In this document: piece by piece, positions 10,534-22,079 of the stretch
How positions within the stretch are numbered: the first letter of the stretch is position 1
How the letters are laid out: every line of letters starts with the position of its first letter
NCBI GenBank assembly: GCA_030762935.1
Contig: CM060895.1
Coordinates: 29,502,501-29,566,500, forward strand
Direction: 5' to 3'
From: Hymenopus coronatus
Lineage: Eukaryota > Arthropoda > Insecta > Mantodea > Hymenopodidae
DNA: 64,000 bases
Translations under genes and position numbers: made by a program
Notes under the pieces: generated by a model
Seen by the model: the letters and a program-made list of their open reading frames with translations, nothing else
Told to the model about the DNA's origin: nothing
The model's database searches: none

Positions 10534-12919
10534 GAAACTAATGCAGACGCAACAGGTAACAAGATGGTGAACAACAAGGTAGGAGATTTTGCATATTTTA
10601 AGATAATGCTGCACAAAAACCAAAAAGACTTTTATTAAACTTCAGACCAAAAAACGGGAAACTTCGGCTAATATTAAATTTTTAAATATCTGCATTAGGG
10701 AAAAGATATTACCAATTTTTTTTAGGTAGATGGATCAAATTTGACAACAGCAAACTCCAGAAAAGTCTAGAAAGGAAAACCATGGTCACCGAGAGATCGA
10801 AACATTATGAAAGCTTACAAAAAATAGATTTAAAAGCCTATTACTTACATTTAAAACTAGTTAAAGAATTGGGACACTTCATTTGGCAATATTTCGAAAC
10901 AAAATTATATGATTTACTGAACATAAGGATGAAGGAAAAAACACAAAAATTAAAAAAGAAAGTTGAAATATTACATAAAAAGAATGGAAGAAACTATACC
11001 TGTCATCAAAATACAAAATCGGAAATATTACCTTCAAACAATGTAGAAAACATTTCCTCACAAACGTTCATGGAAAAAGAAATTTAATTTTTAAGTAAAG
11101 GATACAAAACATGAGTTACAACTCATGCAATTTAGTTGATTATATTGGGGACGTATCCATTACCTTGCACTTTCTGGACAAGGCGAACCAAAAGACTTTG
11201 GCAAAATTTAGATGCTTGGAAATCCTCAAGGAAAAGTCATTTAAGGAAGAACACAGCTACTACAGACAAATGGTCAATAAATTAAACAATAAACCAGTTT
11301 TATATTTAAAAGCAAAGGGAACAAAATAGTTATCATAGATCAATTTGACTATAATCAAAAATCCACTTCACAAATATATTAAAAACACTATTAAAATTAT
11401 TAAAGAAAGCAGTTAAAAAACAATTTAATAGTAAGCAACCCTGATTTGCCAAAATTGTACTGTTTACCAAAGATCCACAAGAATAGCATGCATCCAATCA
11501 TCAACAACATAGACGCCCCAACTTACAAATTAGCAAAATGGCTGGTAAAAGAATTTGAACACATTGAAAAATTGGAAACATTAAGCTTAAAAAACTCTTT
11601 GGACTTTGTAAAGGAAATTGAACATGTGATTAAAACTAAAGAGGTAATGGTATCATTCGACATCCAATCCTTGTTCACAAGCATCCCGGTGGAAAAAATT
11701 CCAAATTTATTAAAACAATGGCTCAAGAAAGTTGACATGGCACCAGAACAAATTGAAGAATACATCACTCTGACAGATCTTTGCATAAAACAAAATAGCT
11801 TCTCTTTTTCCAACAAGGTTTTCCGACAAAGTGCAGGCTTGGCCATGGGCAACCCTCTCTCACCTATGTTAGCTAACTTATATATGAGCAATTTAGAAAT
11901 CAAAATCACCAAAGCCTTCTCACAGATCTTCAAATCCTGGCATAGATATGTGGATGATGTGTTTGCCATCGTTCCTAAAAAACTTATGGACGATGCAATA
12001 AAGTTGTTGAATTTACAAGAAAAATCTATAGTGTTCACCATGGAAGAGGAACAAGACGGATTGTTGCCCTTCTTAGATCTAAAAATCATGAGAACTGGAA
12101 CAAGCTTAGAATTTGGCATATACAGAAATGCAACACATGTTGACAGTTACATAACACAGAACCAGTTCAATGCAGTTCAACACCAACTTGCCATCTTTCA
12201 TAATCTGGTTCATAGGCTTATCATGTCCCTTTGAATAAAACAGAATACCAAAAAGAATACACACACGTTCATCAGGTTGCCAAACTGAACAATTACAATA
12301 CTATCATAGACAGATTGATCCACAGACACAAAAGAAACAAAAGACTACATGAAATCACCACTCTGGAAAAGTGGGATAAGCCATCAGTGAAATTTTGCAA
12401 ATTTACTTTTCATCCAAAAGTGTTTTAGAAATTAGAAAGGATTTTTAAAGACTTTAATATAAAACTGGCCCCTCAAAATAGATACAATATCTGGAACTTA
12501 TTAAACCACCTTTTAAAGGTACCACACTAAACACTAAAAAATCAGGAATTTATAAAATGGGCTGCCAAGACTGCAATAAGATTTATATTGGAAAAACAAA
12601 ACAAAATTTGAAAACTAGGATGAAAGAACACTTGAGAAGCATTAGGTACAAGCATGTAGACAAATCTGCAGTAGCACATCATTTTTGGTCTGAAAATCAA
12701 AACATAAAGGAAGATATAGAGTTAATTAAATGTGTAAAGAAACCTTTGGAACTACAAATTTGGGTAAATATCGTTATCACCAAAGAAGAAGACTCTCTTA
12801 TGAATTTTGAGGACCCCGCCGTTGATGGCATAATCCTGTTGACAAGAGGAGGGGGCAACACAACACCAAGCTGCACACAACCACCTGTTAAATGTAGCAT
12901 CAGTCATCCCCGGAACTGA
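10534..12919 (+). mobile_element. Penelope-like element ORF: reverse transcriptase plus GIY-YIG
   Basis: Main PLE body. An N-terminal Lys-rich region (10782-11340) is broken by stops. The longest intact part, 11446-12234, starts PKLYCLPKIHKN and carries the PLE reverse-transcriptase landmarks VSFDIQSLFTSIP (first catalytic Asp), GLAMGNPLSPMLANLYM, the catalytic box YVDDVFAI near 11948, and LPFLDLKIMR. After frameshifts, 12557-12919 encodes CNKIYIGKTKQNLKTRMKEH, the GIY-YIG nuclease, which in this class replaces the endonuclease of other retroelements. At least three frame breaks make it inactive. Lack of an APE endonuclease and presence of GIY-YIG separate it from LINEs. Confidence 0.9.
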
Positions 12920-12957
12920 AGATAGGGAGGGTTAAAGTACCCTGAAACCGGTCTTCC
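12912..12957 (+). ncRNA. Candidate hammerhead ribozyme at the PLE 3' end
   Basis: Ordered as a type I hammerhead: stem I strand GGAA (12912-12915), CTGAAGA (12916-12922, fitting CUGANGA), stem II AGGGT/ACCCT (12928-12932 with 12939-12943), GAAA (12944-12947), ACCGGT (12947-12952), GTC (12951-12953), then TTCC (12954-12957), pairing with GGAA. ACC|GGU leaves no loop, so stem III could form only between two copies, as proposed for known PLE hammerheads. Stem II is not flush with the 5' core, a non-canonical feature. The TGA that ends the ORF (12917-12919) lies inside the ribozyme core. Confidence 0.55.
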
Positions 12958-13050
12958 CAAACGAAGGCAACGTTGGAGCAAAAAGAATAAAAAGGTGACT
13001 CATTACATTAAAATTTAATTCATTAGTATTTTATCATGGTCTATTTAAAA
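12958..13050 (+). repeat. PLE terminal repeat, downstream copy
   Basis: Continues from the ribozyme-like motif with aaaaggtgactcattacatt and ends about catggtctattt, matching the upstream copy that ends catggtctaca. Confidence 0.65.
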
Positions 13051-15060
13051 TCAATATTTATTTTTGTAGCAGTTATAGTGTACTGGAAGATCAATGATTA
13101 TATTAACTGCAGTCCAGCAGCATTTAAACAGAAGTTAGTAATTCATGAATCAGTACATTTTGACTGTCCACTTAGTAAAGGTGTTAAATTTTTACCTTTA
13201 TCTAATCCTGCCTACTTAGGCAACACACACCAGTTCTTGTCCTTGCACAAAGGGAAAGTAGAGAAATTGATTTGTTTCTTAATACTGTTTGAAAGCATTT
13301 TAAATACTTTCACTATTTTATGTTTATTTTGTACATGCTGTTTCAATTGCCACATTATTGAGCATTTTACATGTTTTTGACACTGTCAGAAGTTTTAATT
13401 TGAATTTATGGTCTTTTATCTCTTACAATTTTTATATCCTTACAAGTTTTTGACCCTTTTAGATTGCATCTGGTTTAAATTTATACCATATCAGTTGGAG
13501 TCTGTTGAAGATGCAGTGTAAACACTTTGAAATATGTCTAGGTAAAATTACCTTTAGTGATGTTTTCTGTGTTACTATTCCAACTTGGTAATTACTAGCT
13601 TCTGCATATCAATTACAATTACTTGGATAATTTTCCAGGATTTTGCTGTATTTAGTAACTTTAAATTCCATGGATCCCAGGTTCATTTTAGCATCTATTC
13701 ACATCTTTCATTCAATGTCCAATATGACCTACCAGATTAAAGAGTTAAAACCAATCCCCCCCCCTTCAACACATGCACGCATGAAACTTTGAAAAGTGTA
13801 ATTTGATTTTGTTTCAAGTCCACATGAAGTAATTGTTATTTATGCAATGATCCAATAATGGTAGTTAATTAGGATACAAGCGAGAGGTAAGTTTCGACGC
13901 CACCAAAGTAGCATTGACAAACCTCATGAGTATTCTAATAACCATTATATGAGAGTTGCATACATAATTTTTTCTACATGTAGATATACAATAAATATTT
14001 AATATTTAGATACCCTACATACGAAAGATGAACTCCACCGACCACTATGCATATTATATATGCATCGGTAAATGAAATTTGATTCACAGCAATAGCTGAT
14101 TTGCAAGATGGGGACTGAGGTATTTTGGCCTAGTGATAATGATATGGAATTTATTCCAAGCCTCCTGATATAGCAGCAGAGGCGAGTAATGTTGTTAACA
14201 ATTTACTTCCACAAAAATCAAAAAAAAAAATCTACGAAAAGTTATATGATAAATTCATGGCATGGAGGATGATAAAAAAATGTAACCATTCTCAGAAAAT
14301 GTCCTGACCTTGGTTAGCAGTAGAGCTAGCGTACATGTCCTGGGTTATTGATTTCCTCATCTCTCTGATGCCAATGTCATGACCTATTTGCTTTGCTTAC
14401 ATAATATTATGAGTTCAGATTCAGGAAATATTTATATATTCTTATATATAATTTAATATTCTTGGATGTTATTGTATGCTTAAGATGTTTCTGTAAATTT
14501 ATGTAGATTAGCAGGCAGTGAACAGCCATTAGTAGGGCAGCGTGCAAGCATGAAAATCTATATCAAAATAGTCTTCATTTCGATATAGATTTTTAACAGT
14601 AAATGAATATATTTCAGTATTTGAGTATAAAAATTTATTGCATCAAAATTTGCAGAGAGCTGCATGTCACACTGCATCTTATGAGCTGCTGCTTGCTCAT
14701 GTTTTACAATCTGTGTTCCAGGAATGCAGGGAATAGTGATGTAACATATGCAATGAGATCTTCTAATAAGCCTCCTACAGTTTTCACTAGTGTGCCCTGC
14801 TCTTTACGCCAAACACTTCAACTGTCAATAATTTCCTTAGCAGTCACCACATATGTTTGCATCAATTAGAAAAGGAGATTGCAATTTTTGAGTGTTTAAA
14901 GCCAACATGCTGGCACTGGTAAAGGGCAAATAAATTGATAAAAAATTCTTATTACAGTAGGAAAAAGAATGGCATGTCTGGTGGAGTGAAGTCAATAGCA
15001 TTAGAAGTGTACAATCAAATTTAATAAATATGATGCAATTAAAATTATATTAATATGTTG
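13051..15060. other. No gene seen; one SINE tail and a short hairpin
   Basis: About 2 kb of AT-rich DNA. It contains a family B SINE tail (13660-13765) and a 12 bp inverted repeat aaaatctatatc / gatatagatttt near 14555-14595. The open frames here have no recognisable motif. I see no convincing exon. Confidence 0.5.
13660..13765 (+). repeat. SINE family B tail fragment
   Basis: Matches the 3' part of the SINE at 38020-38247 through tcattcaatgtccaatatga and accagattaaag. The head is missing. Confidence 0.65.
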
Positions 15061-15061
15061 A

Positions 15062-15460
15062 TTATTTATTTTCAATAGAACATTTTCTACTTGAAAGTAC
15101 ATGCTTTGGACACAATGAGAATGCTTTACTTAAACCTACAGGATAATTAGGATATTCTGCTGTATACACAGCTGTATTTCTATAATTGAATATAACAAAT
15201 GAAAATCTGAGCTCAGCATTACTGCCATCATCATTTTTCACAGTGATAGCATCTTTCAGGTGCTAATCTACTTATTCCATTCACGTTCAAAGAATTGCTG
15301 AACAATTGTTGCCATGTTGGGATGTATTGAAGATGCAGTAATTGTTTTACTGTGAGGATTTTGTAAACTGCTTGTTTTCTCAACAATATCTTCATACACT
15401 TTTTGTATCATATTTCTTTTTTCTTGGTGATTAAGGTAAGTCTCAAGATACCCAAGCCAT
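15062..15460 (-). pseudogene. Unidentified coding remnant
   Basis: Two neighbouring - strand open stretches look protein-like. The first, 15460 to about 15268, contains YLNHQEKRNMIQKVYEDIVE and ends NMATIVQQFFEREWNK before a TAG. The second, 15262-15062, reads LKDAITVKNDDGSNAELRFS and ends SSRKCSIENK with a TAA. They are in different frames. A ttag precedes the second and could be a splice acceptor, but I find no matching donor. This could be a frame-shifted processed pseudogene, a transposon fragment, or real exons. I do not recognise the protein. Confidence 0.35.
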
Positions 15461-16029
15461 TAATTTACGCAGTTTACATTTAGATTGTATGATGGTGACT
15501 TATTCAGTCTTTATTTTTTTGTGCTTTCAGTGGTCTATGTCTTGCAACTTTTTCTTTGTTCTGTTTTCTAGCAGCACTTTTTAATTCTTTCTGTTTTTTC
15601 TTTGTGCTACTTTCTTACTTCATACATTTTTTACCACTTTTGTTTACACTGTCCATAGTTTTTACTTTGTACTCTTCATATTTACCTTTCTGCTTTAATT
15701 TCTCCCTGAATCTTTATATTTTTAGCAGATGTTCATGGCATGCAAATTATTCTTACATAACAGAAATATAACTTTTTTTCTTTTTTTTTTTAATGTGTTC
15801 GCTCTTCATTAATATCAATGTAATAATTCTCATTTAAAACTGTTGCTGTCACTATTCACCAAAGAATAAAACCATTTCTGTAACAAACAAAAAAAAAATT
15901 GTTTTTGGTCACTTACTGTAAGGGACTGAAGTTATGTAATATCTCCATTTTCACAGCCGTGTAGACTAATTAAAAGTTGCAGATTATCGCTCAAATGGAA
16001 CAAGAAAAATTAAAGGATCCTGTCCCAGC

Positions 16030-16480
16030 AAACAAAAACCTGAGAATGTATGTAATTAAATGCTCATAATCTAGTATACATAGAAAGGACAAGAAGAAGA
16101 AATTTGGAAACCAGATTAAAAGTACATATGAGAAACCAAAAAACACAAAGAAACAGAAAAATCATCATTTCTGGTCATCAGGACATGAAATCATGACTAA
16201 TATAAAAGTGTTAAAACCAGCTTATAAATATATAGAACTAAATGTCTGGGAGATGATCTAATTATGGAAAAAAAAAAAAAAAAAAATATTATGAATTTTG
16301 ATTTACCGTCATACAGCAACCTTTGGAAGTTCATAGATCCAGCATCAGATACCTCCACAAGTGATGCACCTCCACCCTCATCGTTGAGATTCAGTCAGAT
16401 TTAAGGGTTGAAAATGGGAACTAGTGTTTCCGAAGCGGTTCAGTAAGTGATTACTAAGTGATGTTTTGTGTTACAAAAAC
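16030..16480 (+). mobile_element. Penelope-like 3' fragment, copy 1
   Basis: Broken GIY-YIG region and tail of a PLE different from the 10.5 kb element. Around 16085 RRRNLETRLKVHM-like sequence and HHFWSSGHEI can be read across frames; MNFDLPS follows an A-run near 16290. Only the C-terminal third remains. Confidence 0.55.
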
Positions 16481-16649
16481 AGACTAAATTTCTTTTCACT
16501 TCACAAGCTTCTGTGCATATTTGAAAAAAAAAAAAGAGGGAGTGGGGGGGATATTCATTTACTGTTCTATGTATGAATATTTTAAAGGAAGTAAATTCTC
16601 CTATCACCCATATAATTTCTCATTGAAAAATCTCTTAAATTCAAAAGTT

Positions 16650-17100
16650 AAATCCTAATAGAAAAATAGAGCAGGAGTATATCAGATAAGTTGCTCAGAC
16701 TGAAAAATTGTGCATAGTGAAAACAAAAAGAAATTTGGCAATTAGGAAGATCTGAGGAACATAAAATTAAAACAGGAAGATAATTCAGCAGTGGCATGGC
16801 ATTTTTAGAGAGAACATCACAACATAGAGAAGACCCCAATTTTATTAAAAGGCTTAAAAAATCGTTGGTAGTTGGAAACTTGGGAGAATATCCACATCTG
16901 GAAGAAGGAACAATTGATGAATTTTGAAATCCCACCTGGAGACATCCTTGTCCAGGAGTCCATAAATCCACCTCTAGAGACATCCACAGTAACACCGGAT
17001 AATCACTGCACCAGCAGTCAAAAAGTTGATAATGGACACACCAGGACTTTGAAAAATGTCCTTAATAATGAAACAATATAAGTGATGGAAAGTGTTACAA
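16650..17100 (+). mobile_element. Penelope-like 3' fragment, copy 2
   Basis: Encodes WETWENIHIWKKEQLMNFEI and then PPGDILVQESINPPLETS, the C-terminal tail type of PLE proteins (16872-17081). It lies 0.2 kb after the similar fragment at 16030-16480, so the two may be tandem partial insertions. Confidence 0.6.
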
Positions 17101-18050
17101 TTAACTCCAATTGATGCTGAAAATAAATTTATAATGAAAAATAATTACCTGAACCTATAATTACTACAGGAGAAAAATGGCATAGAAAAGCAGCTGTATA
17201 TTTATTAGGCTGCCAACTGAGTAAAAGTTGGTTATGAATTCTGAAACACATCTACCAGTATATAAGTCCTTGCAACATCTAACAATAAAAACATTATGAA
17301 GAAACAATAACCTATTTAGAAAACAGCCAACATGTCCACATTTCCATGGAATACCCTCCAAGTTTTTATTAAAAATAATGTTTCAAATGGCACTTATTTA
17401 TATCTATGTCAGTTTTTTATACCTTTCAGCAAGAGCATGGTAAGCCATTGGGCTTTTACTATGGTTAGTTTTATAGTGAATTTTATTTCTGACTTTTGCT
17501 ATATTTATTTTTATCTGGATTTTTTTATGATTTGTTTCATAAGAGTGCGAAAGACCTAATTGTTGAATGCACCTAAATATATACCATATCACAATCACAG
17601 TTTTAATGGAAAAAACACTAAACTTCAAGAATTTTAATTAAGTTTATTGCAATCACAGATTATGCATGTCCCTAGTGATTACCACTTCAAAACTCAGTTT
17701 TATGGCCTGTACATGTGTAAGCTTCAAAGTATCAATTCTGGAACATAGTACTAATGATGATTGTACTACCTATGAACATCAACAAAACCTCATGTTTGTA
17801 TAATGGTATATCTATTTGAAACCCTAGAGAAATATAATGCAAAATAGTATTTTCAGGCTCAAAGAAATTCACAGAATTTTGTGAAAACACTCAAATTCAT
17901 GTTATTTGCATAAAAATTGCTGAATTTGCATTGTTAATGCAAAAAATAGGCCCTGCCATTGGTCATCAGCGGACTAACTCCCCCAGAAATTACCTTAATC
18001 AACTTTCGTAGCATTTCATATGGTTGTGTTCAGAGAACTACTAAATTGTG
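17101..18050. other. No feature seen
   Basis: AT-rich DNA without a convincing reading frame, splice pair or repeat that I can name. Confidence 0.5.
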
Positions 18051-18490
18051 ATAAAAAGAAATCATTGACAATTGTGGCACATGCTCTTCAACCAAGTGAT
18101 CCTGTACATAGCACCCTTTTTGTGAGTGGAGTCTCAATAGTGTAATGGTGAAATAGCCCCATAATTAATATTTTTCTTAGAGGAGGCCTAGTTCCACCCT
18201 CAGGTTTATGATGTACACAAAATAATTGTTACTGGAACTCATAATAATATCCTCTATGACAAAGCTATTGGTGCATGGTACAGAATGAGTTATAGAGCCC
18301 ATTTTTTAGAGAATTAAAAAACATGTATTTGCCTTTTTTCAACAACACAATCCATACAGGCAATATTTTGATGAGAACAATTGACAGACAGTGTGTTTAA
18401 GGATAGAATTGTTAGTCGAGATTTGTGGCCCTCTCAATCCAACCTAGCTCCCTGCAACTTTTATCTCTGGGGTAAATATATATATAAATT
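18050..18490 (+). mobile_element. Mariner-type transposase fragment
   Basis: Across frames the + strand gives VSRDLWPSQSNLAPCNFYLW near 18412-18472. This is close to the family's LWPPRSPDLTPCDFFLWG, including the region of the third catalytic acidic residue. No intact frame or inverted repeats are visible. Confidence 0.5.
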
Positions 18491-18492
18491 AA

Positions 18493-18570
18493 TCGTTGAA
18501 ATGTATGTACCCATATCACTTCCAAATGAACGCTGAAATGTATGTAACCATATCACTACCAAATGACTGC
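18493..18570. repeat. 39-41 bp tandem duplication
   Basis: The unit gttgaaatgtatgtacccat ... ccaaatgaa occurs twice in succession with a few substitutions. Confidence 0.85.
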
Positions 18571-18689
18571 ATCATATTGAACAATCCTTTTTTTGGTGTG
18601 TTTTTGTTATTGTCACGACAAGGTTTGTGGAAAAGAAAATGTTTAAAAACAGTTAGGGAAAGTATTTAAAATCTCATATCATGAATAAA

Positions 18690-19290
18690 AACCGTGCCAA
18701 GAGAATGTATTTTGGTTAATGGCCACCAGATGGCAGTGGTATCATGGTTATTTGTTGTTAAATGGTGGTAGTAGTGCTATATTTTTCCCCTCCCCATTCA
18801 AGGTAATGGTTTATTGACACAATGCAGCAGTGAAATTTAAATACATTTTTATATATTAACTGTCCTTTCCTTACTCCTATTGTTTAAAATAAGCTTTCCT
18901 GGTGACTAACACCTAGAGTAAGTACTTATTTATTTGCCGCTAGATGGCCAAAGTAGTAGTTTTCCTCCTCATTCAATGTTAAGGTAACACAACAGTTTAT
19001 TGAGATGACACAACGCAGCACTGAAATTCAAATGCATTTTTATGTATTAACTGCCCTTTCCTTACTCCTATCGTTTAAAATAAAGCTTTCCAGGCAACGA
19101 ACATCTAAAATACGTACATATTTGCCACCAGATGGCCATAGTACCTACTGCTTTATTTTTCTTCCCCATTCAATGCTAAGGGAATGCACCCGGCTATGAA
19201 GACAATGGTGCAAGATAACTTTGAAAATCAAATATATTTCTTATGTATTAACAATCATTCCCTTGGAAACATCGTTTAAATAAAGAAATA
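18690..19290 (+). repeat. Three-unit tandem array with CTCF-like cores
   Basis: Three diverged units of about 190-215 bp share, in order, a ccaccagatggc-type motif, a cccattcaatgtaaggt-type block, atgcatttttatgtattaac and tcctatcgtttaaaataaag. The motif stands at 18723-18734 (ccaccagatggc), 18937-18948 (ccgctagatggc) and 19125-19136 (ccaccagatggc). Two of the three fit the CTCF consensus core CCASYAGRKGGC exactly. No protein is encoded. Confidence 0.75.
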
Positions 19291-19749
19291 AGTATATTTT
19301 TGTTATAATTCTTTAAAATGAACAAGTTATAAACAATGCACATAACCATTGACCCTTCTTGGAATCTGAAAATGGCAGAGAAATAACGGGATCCTTTAAG
19401 GTTTAACTTCCTATTGCAGATGTTGGTTATTTGATGTTATGTAGTACATGAGCTAGCTAAAAAAACATAAAGATACCCTTGTCACCATCACACTACAATT
19501 GCGGTGATCTTAATACGTTTGATCAAGTAATATTTTGGGTTAAATGGAGAAATTTAATACTCAACGCTATCATCAAATAAAAGCTTATCAATTGCCCAAC
19601 CAGATCTACTGCTCTTTAGTTGTCATTGTTAGCCTTAGAACTGGCTGTTTTGACATAGAAGAAAACAAAAAAAGAGGTGGAAAACATTAGGAGCAAAAGA
19701 AAGAAAGAGATTCGGAAGAAGCATGAATGTTACTTTGTGACTTTCTCCT

Positions 19750-20772
19750 TAATGTAATTCATTACCTATGCCAAGGTATACCCACCACATTATGGATGCG
19801 CTGTCATTACTGTTATTATGCGAATGACATCTTGGTTGCCCACGCTGTTGACTGCATATGTTATCCTTTCCATAATACCTTATGGGTGTGCTGACTTCGT
19901 ACTTTTCGCAATACCAACTATATATGTTACATTGGCAGATCATTGCACTGCATGCAAAGGCATTATTAGACATTGGCAATGGGAAAATTCCGGTTGACAC
20001 TTCTACTGGCCTCATTTCGTTTGCATCAAATTTTTGCTACTTCACAACATCAAAGGAAAAATTAATATCAAAAGTGTTTCCAAATATTGGTGCAAATTAC
20101 AAAAACTATGCTTGGTTGAGCGAACAAGCCATTTTAGCAGTAACTTGTAGATGTGGATGATTTGAATGTAAAAATTCAGAGTAACTTTGGACAAATACAT
20201 TCATTTAAGTCGATCAATTCCATTACCAATCCAAATGAAATCTTCAGTTATCCAACTAAATTCATTGGATTTGCCAGGATTCCCGCCACACAATTTACAG
20301 CTCAAGGTTGACTCTGTGATAATTATACTGTGCAATATCAATCAGCCGAAATTGTGCAGCGCAACAAAACTCGCTGTTAAAATTTTTTTGGAAAATTTTA
20401 TTTAAGTTACGATAACATAGGAAAGTTCAAAGGCGAGAATATACTTATTCCAAGAATATCTCTAATATCAACCGACTTTCCTTTTGAATTTAACGCACCT
20501 TGCATTTGCAATGACAATAAATCCCAAGATAATCGTTAGAATGTGTAATGCACCTTGAATTGTGTTTTTCATATGTTGCGTACTCGAGAGTTGTCAAACT
20601 ATCGGTGCTATTTTTATTTCTCCGGAAGGAAAATTGTGCATTACAATAAAGTATTGTCAAATTATTTAATTGTAATTTTATTTCATTGCATGGTCGTACT
20701 GTAAACAGAAGATTTTGTCTTAATTTTTTTCATTAGCTACACCACCCGTACAAAGCCGGGGTGGGCAGCTAA
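19750..20772 (+). mobile_element. Helitron remnant: helicase C-terminus and 3' end
   Basis: Broken Rep/helicase C-terminal region. LLDIGNGKIPVDTSTGLISF, VFPNIGANYKNYAWLSEQA and LDLPGFPPHNLQLKV match the Pif1-like helicase part of animal Helitrons in order. The last helicase motifs survive only as pieces around 20490-20640. The 3' end is typical: a short GC hairpin cacccgtacaaagccggggt followed by CTAA at 20769-20772, with T as the next host base, as expected for insertion between A and T. It lies 0.4 kb downstream of the ZSWIM7 stop, in opposite orientation. Inactive. Confidence 0.8.
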
Positions 20773-21187
20773 TTAAAACATAAAGTATACAAGACTAACC
20801 CACACTCTGGAAAAATTAAATCAAAATACCTGCCATGCGAACCACAGTAAGCAATGGATATTTTCAAAGAGGTGCCAAAAATGTATGTTAGTTTGCTTTT
20901 AAGCAACTAACAATGTTTCAGCACCTCTTTTTATAACATTGACAAATAAAGCCTTTAAATATAGAAAAGAAAATGTATGGTTGCATCTCATTAGCTGCAG
21001 ACAGCAATGTGTACATCACCAACTGTGCAGCTGATTTAAATTTCATTGGAACTCCTTATGATAGGAATAAATCAATAGTTACACAGTATATTAGGAAATT
21101 GTATTGATCTTCCAAAAATATTTTCAGCATCACCTGAACACTCACACAGAACAAGCGGTACACATTTGTATGTAAGTATATTGTTTT

Positions 21188-21406
21188 TTATTCAAGTTTT
21201 GTCACACTGCACAATATCCTGGAGAACTCTTCATTAGTAACTTGAAGATGACGTCCAGTTCCTACTATACCAGCAAGATACACTGCCACTACATGCTTAC
21301 AGGTTAGAAATGCTGCTGTACCCACAACCTGATACCGATAGGCTCGACAGGGACAGTAGTTGACATCAGGAAATAATGTGTATGGGATGCCTGAGCTTCC
21401 AATAAT
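21188..21406 (-). CDS. ZSWIM7: ZSWIM7, exon 3 (SWIM domain and stop)
   Basis: Last coding exon of ZSWIM7/SWS1, a small nuclear protein that with a RAD51 paralogue (SWSAP1 in vertebrates) forms the Shu complex and promotes RAD51-dependent homologous recombination, notably in meiosis. The exon encodes IIGSSGIPYTLFPDVNYCPC and later LTCKHVVAVYLAGI. Together these give the zinc-binding SWIM motif CxC...CxH (CPC, then CKH), aligning with the human GSSSKTYT...YCSCPAF...CKHLLAVYLS region. The acceptor ctgatgcag precedes it at 21407 and above; it joins exon 2 in phase 0. The stop TAA is 21190-21188, and an AATAAA hexamer overlaps it (21192-21187), so the 3' UTR may be very short. Confidence 0.92.
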   Translation of the reverse strand: MIGSSGIPYTLFPDVNYCPCRAYRYQVVGTAAFLTCKHVVAVYLAGIVGTGRHLQVTNEEFSRILCSVTKLE

Positions 21407-22079
21407 CTGCATCAGATAAAAATATTAAAAGGATATATTCCCAACTGATTGTAGGGATTCAGGCATACAAAACAATGCAATTATATTAGTAGCGCAAAAG
21501 AATTTTTTTAAATAACAGGTGTCCTCAATTACAACCTTCACTTGAGTTACAATAAATTAAGTACTTTGCATGCAATTGTAATACATAATCCATTGTAATG
21601 TATGTTTACCAAACTAGTAACTTAACTAGTTGTATTAAATTAACAAGGAATAGCAAATTAGATAACAATCATGGTGAATATGCAAAGGTGCAATAATTGT
21701 TACACTCAAATGTATTTTATGGTAAAAGTGATTGTTGTAAGTTGTGAGTTTGAAAATAGTTACAAATATCTTAAAATAAAATCAGCAAATTATGTGAATG
21801 CCTCTCATCTATTTTTCATTGTGAATATTTCTATTGTGACCCACAACCCACGACTCAAAAATTCATGGAATACAAAGGGTATTTATCTTTCAAGGAAGTA
21901 AATGTACATAAGTAAAAGTTATAACAAGCTAATACATATAACAAGAAACTGATAAATTCTCATCTCAAGAAAAACAAACAGCTTTAATATAATTGTTTAT
22001 AATCCAATGGAGTATAATATATAAAACTGAAATGGTGTATTCTGTGTAACTGCTTACTATAGGCATAATTACTCCATTT

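Noticed and set aside
11523..12119. 198-codon frame on the - strand
   Set aside because: It is the antisense shadow of the PLE reverse transcriptase, which has clear catalytic motifs on the + strand.
13036..13380. 114-codon frame after the PLE
   Set aside because: Hydrophobic, AT-driven composition, no motif, begins within the PLE terminal repeat and has no splice signals.
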